NCBI GenBank assembly: GCA_028023455.1
Contig: JAQFVV010000547.1
Location: 312,001 to 376,000 of the forward strand
Length of the DNA: 64,000 bases
Direction: 5' to 3'
DNA from: Epiperipatus broadwayi
Taxonomy: Eukaryota; Onychophora; Udeonychophora; Euonychophora; Peripatidae
Numbering within the stretch: the stretch's first letter is position 1; each line of letters opens with the position of its first letter. The translations under genes and the position numbers were made by a program. This document shows, one piece after another, positions 25,891-40,598 of this stretch. The notes under the pieces were generated by a model. That model did no database searches. It was not told the origin of the DNA and saw nothing but the letters and a program-made list of their open reading frames with translations.

Positions 25891-25948
25891 ATTCCTGTCT
25901 TTCACTGATGATAGCAAATAGCTTGAAATCATGATCTGAAAGTGGAAT
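25891..25948 (+). ncRNA. Hammerhead ribozyme motif, locus 1 copy 7
   Basis: Complete core and stems. Confidence 0.85.
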
Positions 25949-26294
25949 TATAGTTAGAGATAGTGAATGCTACTCTGACGTTTATGTAAACAAAACATAC
26001 GCTTGACCGGTGTTTTTGGTAGAACGCCATCTGTGGACATAAATACAAGCGTTAGCAAGTTTTTAACTTGCATTTTTGTTTATCATAAATGTACCTTTGA
26101 GGTCTTTCTTGCAATGATATAGATTGCAGAGGCTTCTACTATGTGGTGATGCTGAACTGAGATCAGACCCATATAGCTATCTGGTTTGCTATGCTGAGTT
26201 TGAAGACATTATGTGTCTAAAAAATTCATGCTTGCAAGCTGAATAGAAATTGTTTCATAAATGCTCAGAGTTTGTATTTAGATCTAGTTTCTTT

Positions 26295-26352
26295 ATTCCT
26301 GTCTTTCACTGATGATAGCAAATAGCTTGAAATCATGATCTGAAAGTGGAAT
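26295..26352 (+). ncRNA. Hammerhead ribozyme motif, locus 1 copy 8
   Basis: Complete core and stems; last copy before the right-hand (TA)n flank. Confidence 0.85.
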
Positions 26353-26442
26353 TATAGTTAGAGATAGTGAATGCTACTCTGACGTTTATGTAAACAAAAC
26401 ATACGCTTGACCGGTGTTTTTGGTAGAACGCCATCTGTGGAC

Positions 26443-26565
26443 ATATATATATATATATACACATTAACTGGTAATTGGAGTTGGTATTAATATCTTTTCA
26501 TTGGTTTGATAGCTTGTGAAAATATAAAGGTAGTTTAAGAACAATGTAAAATGATTTGATTGATT

Positions 26566-26604
<39 letters not shown>

Positions 26605-26605
26605 T
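26443..26605. repeat. (TA)n and (CA)n(TA)n microsatellites
   Basis: A TA run at 26443-26458 ends the array flank. About 100 bp later a compound (AC)n(AT)n tract occupies 26566-26604. Confidence 0.9.
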
Positions 26606-27820
26606 GTAACATATTAAAGTAATCAAAAGTAATATTATTAAAGAGAAATTGTAACATATTCAAATATTCATTGTATGGTAACTTAATAAAGATGATCAAA
26701 CGATCCAAATGTATTTAATAATTATGAAAAGATTCAAATATAAATCTTTAGCTTAATAAATGAAAAATGCATTGTAGATTTTATATCAAAAGAAAAAAAT
26801 TATTTAACATGAGTAGTGGCTATTAAACCAAAGATCAGACTGAGTTATCCATCACATTAAGTGTCATTGGATGAAATAAAACATATTTCTGTAATTAGAT
26901 TTCTCAAGATATCACAATATCAATAATTATAAACAAATTATTAATAACAACTATTATAACTCAGGTATATGAAAATCACATGAGGTGAGTACACTAGTAA
27001 TTTAATAAAATATAACTCAGGTATACGGACAGTAGATTTTATCCACTTTCATTTCTTGGTTTGATGTTAAGTGCATATTTAAACAAATACCAAGTGAATA
27101 TTGTCTAGCAGGGTGCCACTAGATTATTTGAATCTAGACACAGTTATATCTAATAACCTTTCACATGTACCAGGTTCGAATTTGCTTTTGGTACTTTATT
27201 TCTAATAAAACTGGGAGATTTTGCTTTTTGAGCCATATCACTATACACACTAATATTTAGGTAAAAGTAAAACATCTTTAAACCAAAGTGGAGTATATTA
27301 GACATAAATCATTTCTTAGATCTTGGCATAACAAATGCATTTCAATATTTTTTATATGTTTTACTAGCTCAGATTATATAACTAATTTAGGATGGCAATT
27401 CACTCATCCTTGCATGAAATAGATGACTGGGATGGTGGTTATAATAATACTAAGAAATCACTAAATATTATGAAATCAATATTTATTTATGGCCTTTGGA
27501 CATTTAAACAGCTCATTAATTAAAACGTGATGATGATGATGATGATAATGATAACGATAATGACAATGGTTTCAACCACAGCTTTAGGACTAAGCCTAAA
27601 CATAAAACTAATTTTTATAAAGAAACTCATAATTATTGCTTAATTTTAGCATATTTACTTATATCTTAAATAACTAATATTCAACCCTTGATGATAAATG
27701 ATCACACTTAATAAAGACTACACTTAATGAAATATATACGCCTTGTTTAATAAAATAAACTAATATTTATTAATGCATTTCTAGCATATACATAAAATTT
27801 CTAGATAAACATGAAAATTG

Positions 27821-27894
<74 letters not shown>

Positions 27895-30227
27895 TGATTA
27901 TATATTGCAATCCTCAGATTAATTTCAAGTTCTTCCCCCTTTCTCTTCAAATGTATATTGTATTAAGTTGGGTAATCGATTTGTTGCAATGTTCCATCCA
28001 CAAGAAAAGTATTTCATAAAAAAAATATTCAAATCATTGGCACACATACTTTATAAATCTAACATGTAAGTAGAATGTTAAAAAAAATGTTAATAGAAAT
28101 TAGAAAAAGCAATTTTTTTTTTAAAAAACGAGTTTAAATCATTATCTTCCCCTCCCTTCTAAGCGCTGAAATCTATACTTTCTCAAGACAAAATAATTTA
28201 ATATTTTAACACCACCTATTACTTCACATTCACTCGCAATTATACATGTATAAAATATTATTATGTATGTGCATGTTTTATCCCATAATAACAAAATATT
28301 AGTTAAAACCAAAATAATAATACCATAAAAAAATTATTTTACACATTAATATTTCGTAACTGTAAAATTAATAAACAAATAAATTTTGATACATTCAAAA
28401 TCATTTATGAAGCTCAAAGTTATTATTAAGACATTCTTGGTTTCAATCGATCTGAATTGTCTTTAAAAGTTCTTTAAATAAAATATATCACTTTATTACT
28501 AAATTTTTATTACGACTCTGATTTCATAAAGAAAATAGATATAAAAAGTCATATTACCGATCCAAGGGTTCAAACTTGTCTTGTATAATGTTTATATTTA
28601 GCAGCAACAATTTCCGTGTTTTTTTGGAACAATCTCTTTCTTGAAGTATATGATTATTTGGTGATGATGATCCTATTGAGGTTACTTGCTTTAGTGGATA
28701 ATTTGGAAATCATTATATTAATTTTTCTTCTCTTCCTGTCAAATACAGCAGTTGTTTTCACGTTATAAATTTCCTGGATTTAAACTCAGTTGCTGGAACA
28801 ATTAATTGGACTTGATGATTAATATTTATCGGTAGATTAATTCATCTTTCGCATAATGCAGATGAATGTTTTTTTTCCTTCTCTTTAAAAAAAACATCTT
28901 ATTTCTCTAGTCAGTTGAAAGGTGTAGAATATTATTTTCAGACAAGACATCTTTTCTTTCCTATATGATGTGTGGCTCCACAGATGGTCAGGCAAAGATG
29001 GGACACATATATAATTTTTCTAGCCGGTCATTTCTTATATTTTCAACATTCAATTTAATAGTCTAATAATAATTTAACAATCTGAATCATAATAACAATA
29101 ACAATAATAATTCAACTGATTTTTTCAGACAGCTTTTATTTCGATTCTTGAGCCAACTCAACCAATCAGAGATAGCATCACTTGCTATTTTTGGACAACT
29201 TCGTTTTAATTAGATCTCTAATTTATTTTCAACTAAATGGTTTTTCAACTGAAGAGTTCAATCCTTTTTCCAGGAACATAAAAAAAAAATCGCACACCTG
29301 TTTCTTTCCAGACACTTTTGTCTTCAAAAAAAAAAAAATAGACTTGATCCTTTTTCTGACTTTTTTCACATCTATCTGTAATATTTAAAATTGGAGTGTT
29401 TTCCCCTTAATCTCTAGGTGAGACTATTTCAAAATCAGACCTCACAGCAAGTTTAAGCTCCAAATAACAAATAATCACTTACAAAAACAAAACTGCTACA
29501 AAAATAGATATCTGATTCAACAGATATTCTCTCCTGACACAAAATTGCAAAAAAAAATAACTTGACAGATTTAACCCTTCTAGTACAAACTGTTGAATAA
29601 AACAAAAAAATAATTTAACAGATTTTCTTATTTTTCTTTCAATATTTAATAAATAAATAAAAATGTAGTTGATGTATGTAATATATCCAAGCACACACAC
29701 TGCCATTATTCCAATCATTTATAAATCTGGCTGACTAATAATATAAATGCTAGTTCAGAAATTATAACCCTAACATTTAAAATCAAATCCTTAGCTTTTA
29801 AATCCCAATTACAATTATAGAAAAGCAAAATAGAAACAGAACAAGATATTAAAATTGATCAGGCATAGGTTAGTTTTAAAGAAAGTTAAAGTGTTTAATA
29901 TTTGAAATATAAAACAATTAAATAACTTACACATACATTGCCTATACGTATGCGTTATAACTTTGCTTTTTAACAGAAAAACTAAATATTAAATAGTTTA
30001 AATGTGTGTATTATCTTTCTATCAACACACAAACAAATAAAGCATATAATTGTTGACCCACTCTCTCTCTGTTTAAAGCTTTTAAAACTGGATCTGGTAG
30101 GGTTTGAACTTGGATGCCCTACAGCTTCTTTTATGGTTATATAAAAATATGATGATGATTTTTGGTTTTACATTTCCTCACATGCACATTACTATAAATT
30201 TAGCTAGCGACTAAATTGTAATGGCAC
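26606..30227. other. AT-rich DNA with possible decayed LTR
   Basis: No gene. On the minus strand a TGTGCC start at 30228, preceded by a G-run, and a TGGCACCC string at 27110-27117 near CTAGATTCAAATAATCTAG could be the two ends of a long decayed LTR. I found no second copy to prove it. The frames at 29182-29388 and 29479-29718 are low-complexity. Confidence 0.3.
27821..27894. repeat. (ATA)n microsatellite
   Basis: About 24 uninterrupted trinucleotide units. Confidence 0.95.
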
Positions 30228-30228
30228 A

Positions 30229-30245
30229 ACTCCCCCCCCCCTTTG
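30229..30245 (-). other. G-run, candidate polypurine tract
   Basis: On the minus strand AAAGGGGGGGGGGAG is followed by TTGTGCC. Its position downstream (minus sense) of the gag-like frame fits a retroelement polypurine tract, but no paired LTR was confirmed. Confidence 0.35.
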
Positions 30246-30561
30246 GATAAAATCATCAGCACCTTTGTTTTAACCATATTTAATAATAAAAAAAATCCTA
30301 ACTAATAATAATAATAATAAAAAAATTTCTAACTACTGGTAAATACCTTATTTTTCATTAGAAAAACTACATGTAATTTATTTGGAGATCTTTGCCAAGC
30401 TACTTTGCTGAAGTATGGGATCAAACTCCTAGCATTATAGGTTCCCTTATTCCCATCAAGAGTAGCAAGCATAAAGGCATTCTCTCCTATTTTCTTGGTA
30501 ATTTGGAATGGCTTTTTCTTTTCAAATCATATGGTGGTCTGCATTTTATGCACATGTACAT

Positions 30562-32344
30562 TCAGTCCCTTTTTAATATGGCCATTTTCATTTTGACTGG
30601 GTATTTATAAAACATATCCGGAGGACTTATTTTATATAACCTCCTATTACAAACTCCATTTAGAAATATGGACTCTTGGTACCATATGTAATATGCCTTG
30701 AAGTTTTTCAGAGAGATTGATTCTCTATACCATACATAGTTTATTTTTAAACTTTCCAGAAAGATTGACTGCCTGTACCATATATAAGGCACTTTGAAGT
30801 TTTCCAGAGAGATTGACTTTCTATACCAGATATCATTCATCCTTAAATCTTACAGAGAGGTTGATTCTCTGGGCCATATACAATTTATTTTTAAATTTTC
30901 TAGAAAAGTTGACTCTTTGTACCAGACATAATTTATTTTTAACTTTTTCATAGTATTTAAATTTTTCAGAGAGATTTGGGCATTTACATTTTTCAAAGAG
31001 ATAGATTCTCTTAATTTTATCACCTCATCTGGTGCATGGACTTTTTCCTCCCACTCTCTTTTCCTTCTTTTCACTTTATGATCTACCCCAATCGGCTCTC
31101 TGGCCATCTCCTCATGTACTCTCTTTACTGGGAGACTTGGTTTTGCAGCTACTATCGGCCTGTCTACTTCTGATCTATCCCTACAGTCATCTGGACTGAT
31201 GCTACCATCATTCTGCCCTGAATTTAGGTTTGACTGATCCTGCAGCCCTACATTAATACGATCTTTTAATTCCCCTATTTTCTGGTAGAGATCTTCCATC
31301 TTGGGGTTCATGTATTCCATAACATACGCCTTCTGGTTCTCCTCAACCTTCTCCAACATAACACCCAATTTATGTTGATTCATTTTGGGTCCCTCTTCTA
31401 AAGAGCTTGATTTGTCCCTTTTCATTATCTCCTCTTTAAAGCTATCCATTTGTTTCCCCAATTCTTTGCTAAGATTTTGGTCCATTTGTACACACTCATT
31501 GGCCATGCTTTCCTTAACTTCTCGTATTTCCTTTTCTAAGCCACTAAACTTATTTTTCATAGTGAGGGCCTGATCTACACAGCCCAAAGTGGCTTCCTTA
31601 TATGAGTCCACTTTGGCTATCACCTCCTCTAATCTGATACTAATTCCTGCAGAGGTTATTTCAGCATTTTTTTCTATGCATTCTGAGATGGATTGGGAGA
31701 CCAACCCATGGACCTCATTCCTAACTAACTCAATCTCTTTCTTATTTTCTTCAATAGACTGCTCCACTTGAGCCTTTAATGACTGCAGTCCCTGACAGCC
31801 CTCCTGTTTGGTGACTTCCATAGACCTACACACCCAGTATCTATCCTCTACTCTAGTGACACAAACCTATTTTTACACTCTATATTGGGCCTTTCTATCC
31901 TAGTTTCCAAAGCTATGATCATTCGGTTGTTATTGTCACTAGAGTTCTCTAGATTTACCCTTAAACCTTCTATACTTTTCTCCACAGATTGACCTATCTT
32001 TTGTTCTAGACTTTCCATCCTCTGCTTACTATCTTTTCTTAGATCTTCTCTTAAACTTTTTATACTGTGCTTACTATCTTCTCTTAGACTTTCTATACTT
32101 TGGAACATCTGCATGCTTGCTTTGCTGTTGGAGTCTGGACAACTTCTGGCTTATCTACTTCCATACTTGAGACATTATTGCTACTAACTTTAGAGGCATC
32201 TTCCTCTATTTCCTCTCTTCCCTTTGGTTTTTTATAGGCAATCTCCCCATAATCTTCTTCAGTATAAAAACTATCACTGAGCTCTGGGATTGGGACACCC
32301 TCCTCTTTCGTAACCTCTTCCATACTATAATTTAGTTCACTCAT
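30562..32344 (-). pseudogene. Decayed gag-like coiled-coil polyprotein
   Basis: Three minus-strand frames form one damaged reading path. The first starts at ATG 32344 (83 residues, acidic, MSELNYSMEE). The second (32114-31848) is a heptad-like coiled coil rich in ESLRED and SIEGL. The third (31833-30850) is 327 residues, mostly coiled coil, then a basic stretch (KVKRRKREWEEK) and a repeat region. One in-frame TAA (30850-30852) separates it from a further 92 residues in the same frame (30840-30562) that continue the same 16-residue repeat. Two frameshifts and this stop show decay. Composition and layout resemble gag of LTR elements or the first ORF of a LINE. There is no zinc knuckle, protease or reverse transcriptase nearby. 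A host coiled-coil gene is less likely given the damage and surroundings. Confidence 0.5.
30655..31015 (-). repeat. 48-bp in-frame tandem repeat (16-residue unit)
   Basis: About seven units, consensus close to WYRESISLKNLKINYI, run from inside the 327-residue frame past its stop. The period of 48 bp keeps the frame, and unit divergence is substantial, so the repeat is older than the stop. Confidence 0.8.
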
Positions 32345-32798
32345 GTTATAAAACTATATATATTCCATCTGTGCTTTCCCTGACCATCAAAAACCCACAC
32401 ATCCTCTCTTTGTCTGACACCTATCTTTGACTAACTGACTGATTTGCTTTTCACCTTATCATTCATTACAAATACAAAAAAAATATTTAATATCCTTATT
32501 TGATGAACTACATAACAACAATCTATATAGTACATGTCTGTCTGTAATAGCCCAAATTATACATTCATCTATTCTCTCAGAAATCCGACAGATATTGACA
32601 GTCCACAGAATGACTAGCAGTTCACAATCTTGAGATAAATAAAAGAATTCAGTCACAGCACTATAATCACACAATGCATCACAAGCACTCAGAAGATTAT
32701 CCCAATTCGATCACTATTAACTACCACAACCCTTGATTGAATGATGCAAACTCTGTTGCAATAAAAGAAGTATTAAGTCTTAGGGGCTAAAATAGATA
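32345..32798 (-). other. Leader of gag-like region, non-coding
   Basis: No gene supported; the 71-residue frame at 32459-32674 has no recognisable feature. Confidence 0.35.
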
Positions 32799-33075
32799 AA
32801 CTATGCCTTGCTCTCTCTCTTGGAGTCTTATGTGGCAAGTATCAAGGAATGCCCTGCTTATTATAGACTAAAGAAAACTAAGCCTTGCTCTCTCTCTTGG
32901 AGACTTATAGGCTGATATCATGGCAAGTCTTCTGTTAACTGCTTCATGATAAAATAAGAATAACATATACACTGGATTGGAAAACTATGCCGTGCTCTCT
33001 CTCTTGGAGACTTATAGGCTGGTATCATGGCAGGACTGCTGTTAACTGCTTCATGATAAAATAAAGAAAACTTAT
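32799..33075. repeat. Tandem repeat with GCTCTCTCTCTTGGAG core
   Basis: Three units start near 32799, 32876 and 32982. The last two share about 100 bp including GACTTATAGGCTG and GTTAACTGCTTCATGATAAA. The first is shorter and diverged. The frame at 32918-33109 is made of this repeat. Confidence 0.8.
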
Positions 33076-33653
33076 AAATTGGGTTGAAGCAGTGACTGGG
33101 TTTGATCATTCAAGAGTTACACGAACACATAGCATTCTCAAGGCAATGACAAAACTCTCCACTCATCATCAAAACTGCAATCTAACCAACCAAACTCCAA
33201 TGATCAAATATCCAATCCAACCTCTAAAATCATAGACTTTTTACAAAATGAACTCCCCAAACACACATGAGACTACTATTCCATAATTCATCACTATTAC
33301 TATGCCTATCCTATCTGGCAATAAATCATTTTAATGTTCCCAAAAAAAAAATTCTATTATTTATTTCACCTTTGTCTTCAATTGTGATATTCATCTATTT
33401 TCAAAATTGATAAAAACAAAACTAAGCTGTTTTATGGCTGTACCCATTTTATCATCATCAATGAAAAATTAAATCATATTAAACATCATCATATATAAAT
33501 GTAAAATAAGACTGTATGGCCAAGAAAATTTTGTAAGACAAAAAAAAATTTTTACTGAAAAAACATTTTACTAAAAAAAAATTCATTTTTTTTAACCACA
33601 CATCTCCCATCATTCTACAGACTCCCTTTTTCAGGTATATGGTAAAATATCAA
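33076..33653. other. Non-coding spacer
   Basis: Moderately AT-rich with no ORF or repeat recognised. Confidence 0.4.
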
Positions 33654-33666
33654 GCCCCAGTTGGGC
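33654..33666 (-). terminator. Possible degraded histone 3' hairpin
   Basis: On the minus strand, 36-48 nt after the H4 stop, GCCC and GGGC can pair around a 5-nt loop. A purine-rich stretch (TGAAAAAGGGAG, 33622-33633) follows. The canonical replication-dependent histone stem-loop has a 6-bp stem and a U-rich 4-nt loop, so this is at best a decayed version. Confidence 0.25.
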
Positions 33667-33701
33667 ATCCATTGTAACATAATGAAGACTTAATAAGGTT
33701 C

Positions 33702-37414
<3,713 letters not shown>

Positions 37415-37657
37415 CTGCTGGGTCCAAAGTCCACAGAAGATCTTCGATGTAGCTGCAAAACTAAACCTTTCCACACCGATCGTGCTGCCAAAAACCTGAA
37501 AAAAATCAATCAAAATGCTATTCAAATAATTTACAAAATGCATGCCTACGTTTCAATCAAACCAGACTCTACCATGTACACTAAGGAACAAGCCATGAAA
37601 GGTCGGGTAAAATCTTTCCATTTGAACCACAACTTTCTGGCCAGTTCTGAACTTTAA
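37415..37657 (+). other. Orphan 80-codon open frame, unidentified
   Basis: Stop-to-stop frame of 80 residues after a TGA at 37412, with no early ATG, ending in TAA. The peptide has an RCSCKTKPF start, an FHTDRAAKNLKKINQNA stretch and a KEQAMKGRVKSFHLNHNF C-terminus. GC content is well above the flanks and composition is protein-like, not low-complexity. It may be a last exon of a gene or the C-terminus of a retroelement protein; AATAAA-containing sequence (37868-37873 and 38144-38149) lies downstream. I do not recognise the family. Confidence 0.35.
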
Positions 37658-39030
37658 ATTAAAATACCTTGTGAGCTATCTACTGTAAAATTTTCTTTTA
37701 TTTATGCTATCTTAAATTATGTAGTAATTCTCTATCTTAATCTCTAGTCTTTAAAATTAGTATTATGTTAACTTTCCTTTTTTTTTCTTATGATGGTGGT
37801 TCGTTTACCCAACCTTACTATATATTTGCTAGATGATTATAAATGTCATTTATTTTTGATTATAGGCCAATAAAACTTCAACTCGATAATCATCTCTTTG
37901 TTAAAATTCCCTCATAAAAATAATATAATATTAAGTTATAGTAATTCTTTCCCACTAGAACTAATTTAATACAGTTCTATTAATTATCGAGTTGAAGGAT
38001 TTATACAATTTTTGCTATTTTTATTAATGGCTAATAATAAATTATTAGCTCAGTTTCTAACCTATGTCCCCGGCTATTTTATCTAGTTTACAAATGTTTA
38101 TCTATTCATATTCCTAATCTTAGAATGTTTTATTAAAGGTCAATAAAGAAAAAGAAATGAATATATTCTAATTCAAATTTTATACTTTCTATTAATATTC
38201 AGGGAGGGCATGAGATTTAGGGAATAATTAATATAATTTCTCATTGCGTTAAGTACTTTTTGGTTAAAGCACGTTTGACTTTAATTTAACTTGATCAGGT
38301 CACCACATAGAGCATTCCTTATATAAAATGGGTTTTATTATTTAAACACGATGATTATCAAGTCATCATTTTCTGAACATTGCTGACGTGAGCCATCTTC
38401 TGCCTCATAGGTTTGTCCTTGGTGATATTTTTATCATTGCTTTAATTACCTAGGAAGAAATCACTTCATCACTTGCTCGCTTGTTATATTGGAACACCAA
38501 AGGTTCACGGCTATGACCCAGACTGACTTTTCCTGTGTTCCATATCTCCTTAATAGGGCAGAAAGACTTGTAAAACACAAGCCGCCCTCCTACTTAAATC
38601 ACCAACAAGCCATGATCTTTCATATTCATTTTTATAGCTCATAAGACGTCAGTACCATTTATTTCTCAGTTCCAGTAAAGCCCACTCTCATGCTCATAAA
38701 TCATGATGAATTAATTTTATTAAAGTCGAACAAATTCATATTCATTTATAATTAAGTAAGTTTTCTATTAAATATTAAAGTTATTCCCTAAATACGTATG
38801 TATCTTGCTTTTTATGAATTGATTTCCGAATGTGAAAATAAATATCACATTCTTTCTTTTAAAAATTAGAATAATAATTTCGGTCAGAGCCAAATATCTT
38901 TATCTATCTTTATTTACTTGTCGGGGAATAGACACGTATAATCCTCCTATAATATTGTGTAATAGTTATTGGCATATAATAACGACTGCCATTCTTATTG
39001 TAAATTATAAATTCCAATTTAAAGACTAGA
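37658..39030. other. AT-rich DNA with a short inverted repeat
   Basis: CTTCAACTCGATAAT (37876-37890) is mirrored by ATTATCGAGTTGAAG near 37983-37997. No gene recognised. Confidence 0.45.
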
Positions 39031-39191
39031 GGTAATATATATATATATGAAAAACAAAAACAAGTTTTAATCACATTAAAACCTGCTGACGCTTGTATTT
39101 ATGATCAATAGATGGCGTTTTTACCAAAAACACGATCAAGCGTTTGTTTACATAAACGATCAAAGAGTCAGAATTAACTATCTCTTTCGTT

Positions 39192-39255
39192 TTAGCCCAC
39201 TTTCAGATCAGCTGATTTCAAGCTATTTGCTATCATCAGTGAAAGACAGAGCCAA
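39192..39255 (-). ncRNA. Hammerhead ribozyme motif, locus 2 copy 1
   Basis: Complete: stem I TTGGCTC/GGGCTAA plus CTTTCA/TGAAAG with a TGT/T internal loop, CTGATGA, stem-loop II identical to locus 1, GAAA, and stem III palindrome ATCAGCTGAT, two bases longer than in locus 1. Confidence 0.85.
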
Positions 39256-39604
39256 GAAACTAGATCTAAAAACTGACTCCAAGTGTTTATGCACAGAGTT
39301 TCTATCAGTTTGCAAGCATGAAATTTTTTAGACCGATAAAGTCTTCAAATTCAGCCAAACAAGCTAGATAGCTATATGGGTCTGATCTCAGTTCAGCTTC
39401 TCCACATAGTCAAAGCCTCTGCAATCTATATCATTGCGGAAACCTTTAAAGGTAGATTTATGAAAAACAAAAACAAGTTTTAATCATGTTAAAACCTGCT
39501 GACGCTTGTATTTATGATCAATAGATGGCGTTTTTACCAAAAACACGATCAAGCGTTTGTTTACATAAACGATCAAAGAGTCAGAATTAACTATCTCTTT
39601 CATT

Positions 39605-39642
39605 TTAGCCCACTTTCAGATCAGCTGATTTCAAGCTATTTG
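39605..39642 (-). ncRNA. Truncated hammerhead motif, locus 2 copy 2
   Basis: The inversion junction cuts the monomer inside stem II. The CTGATGA core and the 5' strand of stem I are missing. Confidence 0.8.
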
Positions 39643-39732
39643 AAGACTTTATTGGTCTGAAAAATTTCATGCTTGCAAACTGATAGAAACTCTGTGCATA
39701 AACACTTGGAGTCAGTTTTTAGATCTAGTTTC

Positions 39733-39796
39733 TTGGCTCTGTCTTTCACTGATGATAGCAAATAGCTTGAAATCAGCTGATCTGAAAGTGGGCTAA
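39733..39796 (+). ncRNA. Hammerhead ribozyme motif, locus 2 copy 3
   Basis: Complete copy in the right arm, with the same core and stems as the first locus 2 copy. Confidence 0.85.
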
Positions 39797-39893
39797 AACG
39801 AAAGAGATAGTTAATTCTGACTCTTTGATCTATGTAAACAAACGCTTGATCATGTTTTTGGTAAAAACGCCATCTATTGATCATATATATATA

Positions 39894-40539
39894 ATCTTAA
39901 TCATAAAAGTTGAACAAAATATTAATTATTATTAAACATTTTATTAACACATTTGGTTTTTAACTTTTTTTATTATTCAATAATTATTTTAATATTAATG
40001 CTCGCTGTCTGTATTGGCAACCTGAACATATACATATATGAATTGACTTATAAATATCCTTAGTTATTTTATTATATGTTATTAGAGTCAGGTCAGGGGT
40101 CTCAGAGATTATCATCATCCATTGAGCTAGTTTCTTGGCACATAGTCATGTACCATCGACATATGTCATCCATTGATTTGATCTGAGCTCATGAGTTGGG
40201 TTTGAATTCAGTTTGGTTCGACTGATTTGAATCTGACTTTGTGGCTGGGTCTTGTTATGTTGTTGGGATCTCTCGACCAGTACAATATTTTCAAAAATAA
40301 TTTTCTGAATATATTTAAATTATAGCAACAAAAGAGAAATAGCAGATCAATTTTTCCCTCCATATTTTTTTAGTCCAACTGAAAGCTTATACATTCTTAT
40401 ACTTCGAATATAATCAAGAGAAATACTTAATAAATTTCAGTATAAATAATTGCTAAAAATATAAATTCAATAAATAGAATTATTTCAATTTTGTTTTTGG
40501 TACAGGAAAAAAATGAACAAATACAATAACTTAACTTTG

Positions 40540-40598
<59 letters not shown>

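Larger units (their letters stand above)
23414..26442. mobile_element. Retrozyme-like head-to-head hammerhead array, locus 1
   Basis: A 3.03-kb insertion bounded by (TA)n on both sides. The left arm has monomers at 23414-23818 (405 bp), 23819-24223 (405 bp) and 24224-24511 (partial, with an internal deletion). At about 24511 the orientation flips with an ATAG microhomology. The right arm has a partial monomer to 24881, then 24882-25279, 25280-25681, 25682-26085 and a partial monomer to 26442. Each complete monomer contains a type I hammerhead motif, on the minus strand in the left arm and on the plus strand in the right arm, so both arms point outward 5' to 3'. There is no ORF for a transposition protein. 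Tandem monomers with dimeric hammerheads are the hallmark of animal retrozymes and of hammerheads in Penelope-like elements (established for those families). That this locus behaves the same way is inference. Confidence 0.85.
39048..39883. mobile_element. Retrozyme-like head-to-head hammerhead array, locus 2
   Basis: An 836-bp insertion in (TA)n. The left arm has a monomer at 39048-39460 (413 bp) and a second partial monomer to about 39642. The orientation flips there, and the right arm (one partial monomer) runs to 39883. It is related to locus 1 along the whole monomer but clearly diverged (perhaps 75-80% identity by eye). It also has an AGCTATATGGGTCTGATCTC block and the hammerhead. The two frames at 39101-39331 and 39636-39884 are the same non-ribozyme strand read in each arm and are not genes. 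Confidence 0.85.

Noticed and set aside
27821-27894. CRISPR-like regular repeat
   Set aside because: Simple trinucleotide run; no spacers, and the window is eukaryotic.
39101-39884. Two nearly identical 76-82 residue frames in opposite orientation
   Set aside because: They are the non-ribozyme strand of the hammerhead monomer read in each arm of the inverted array. The frame is not kept open in locus 1.
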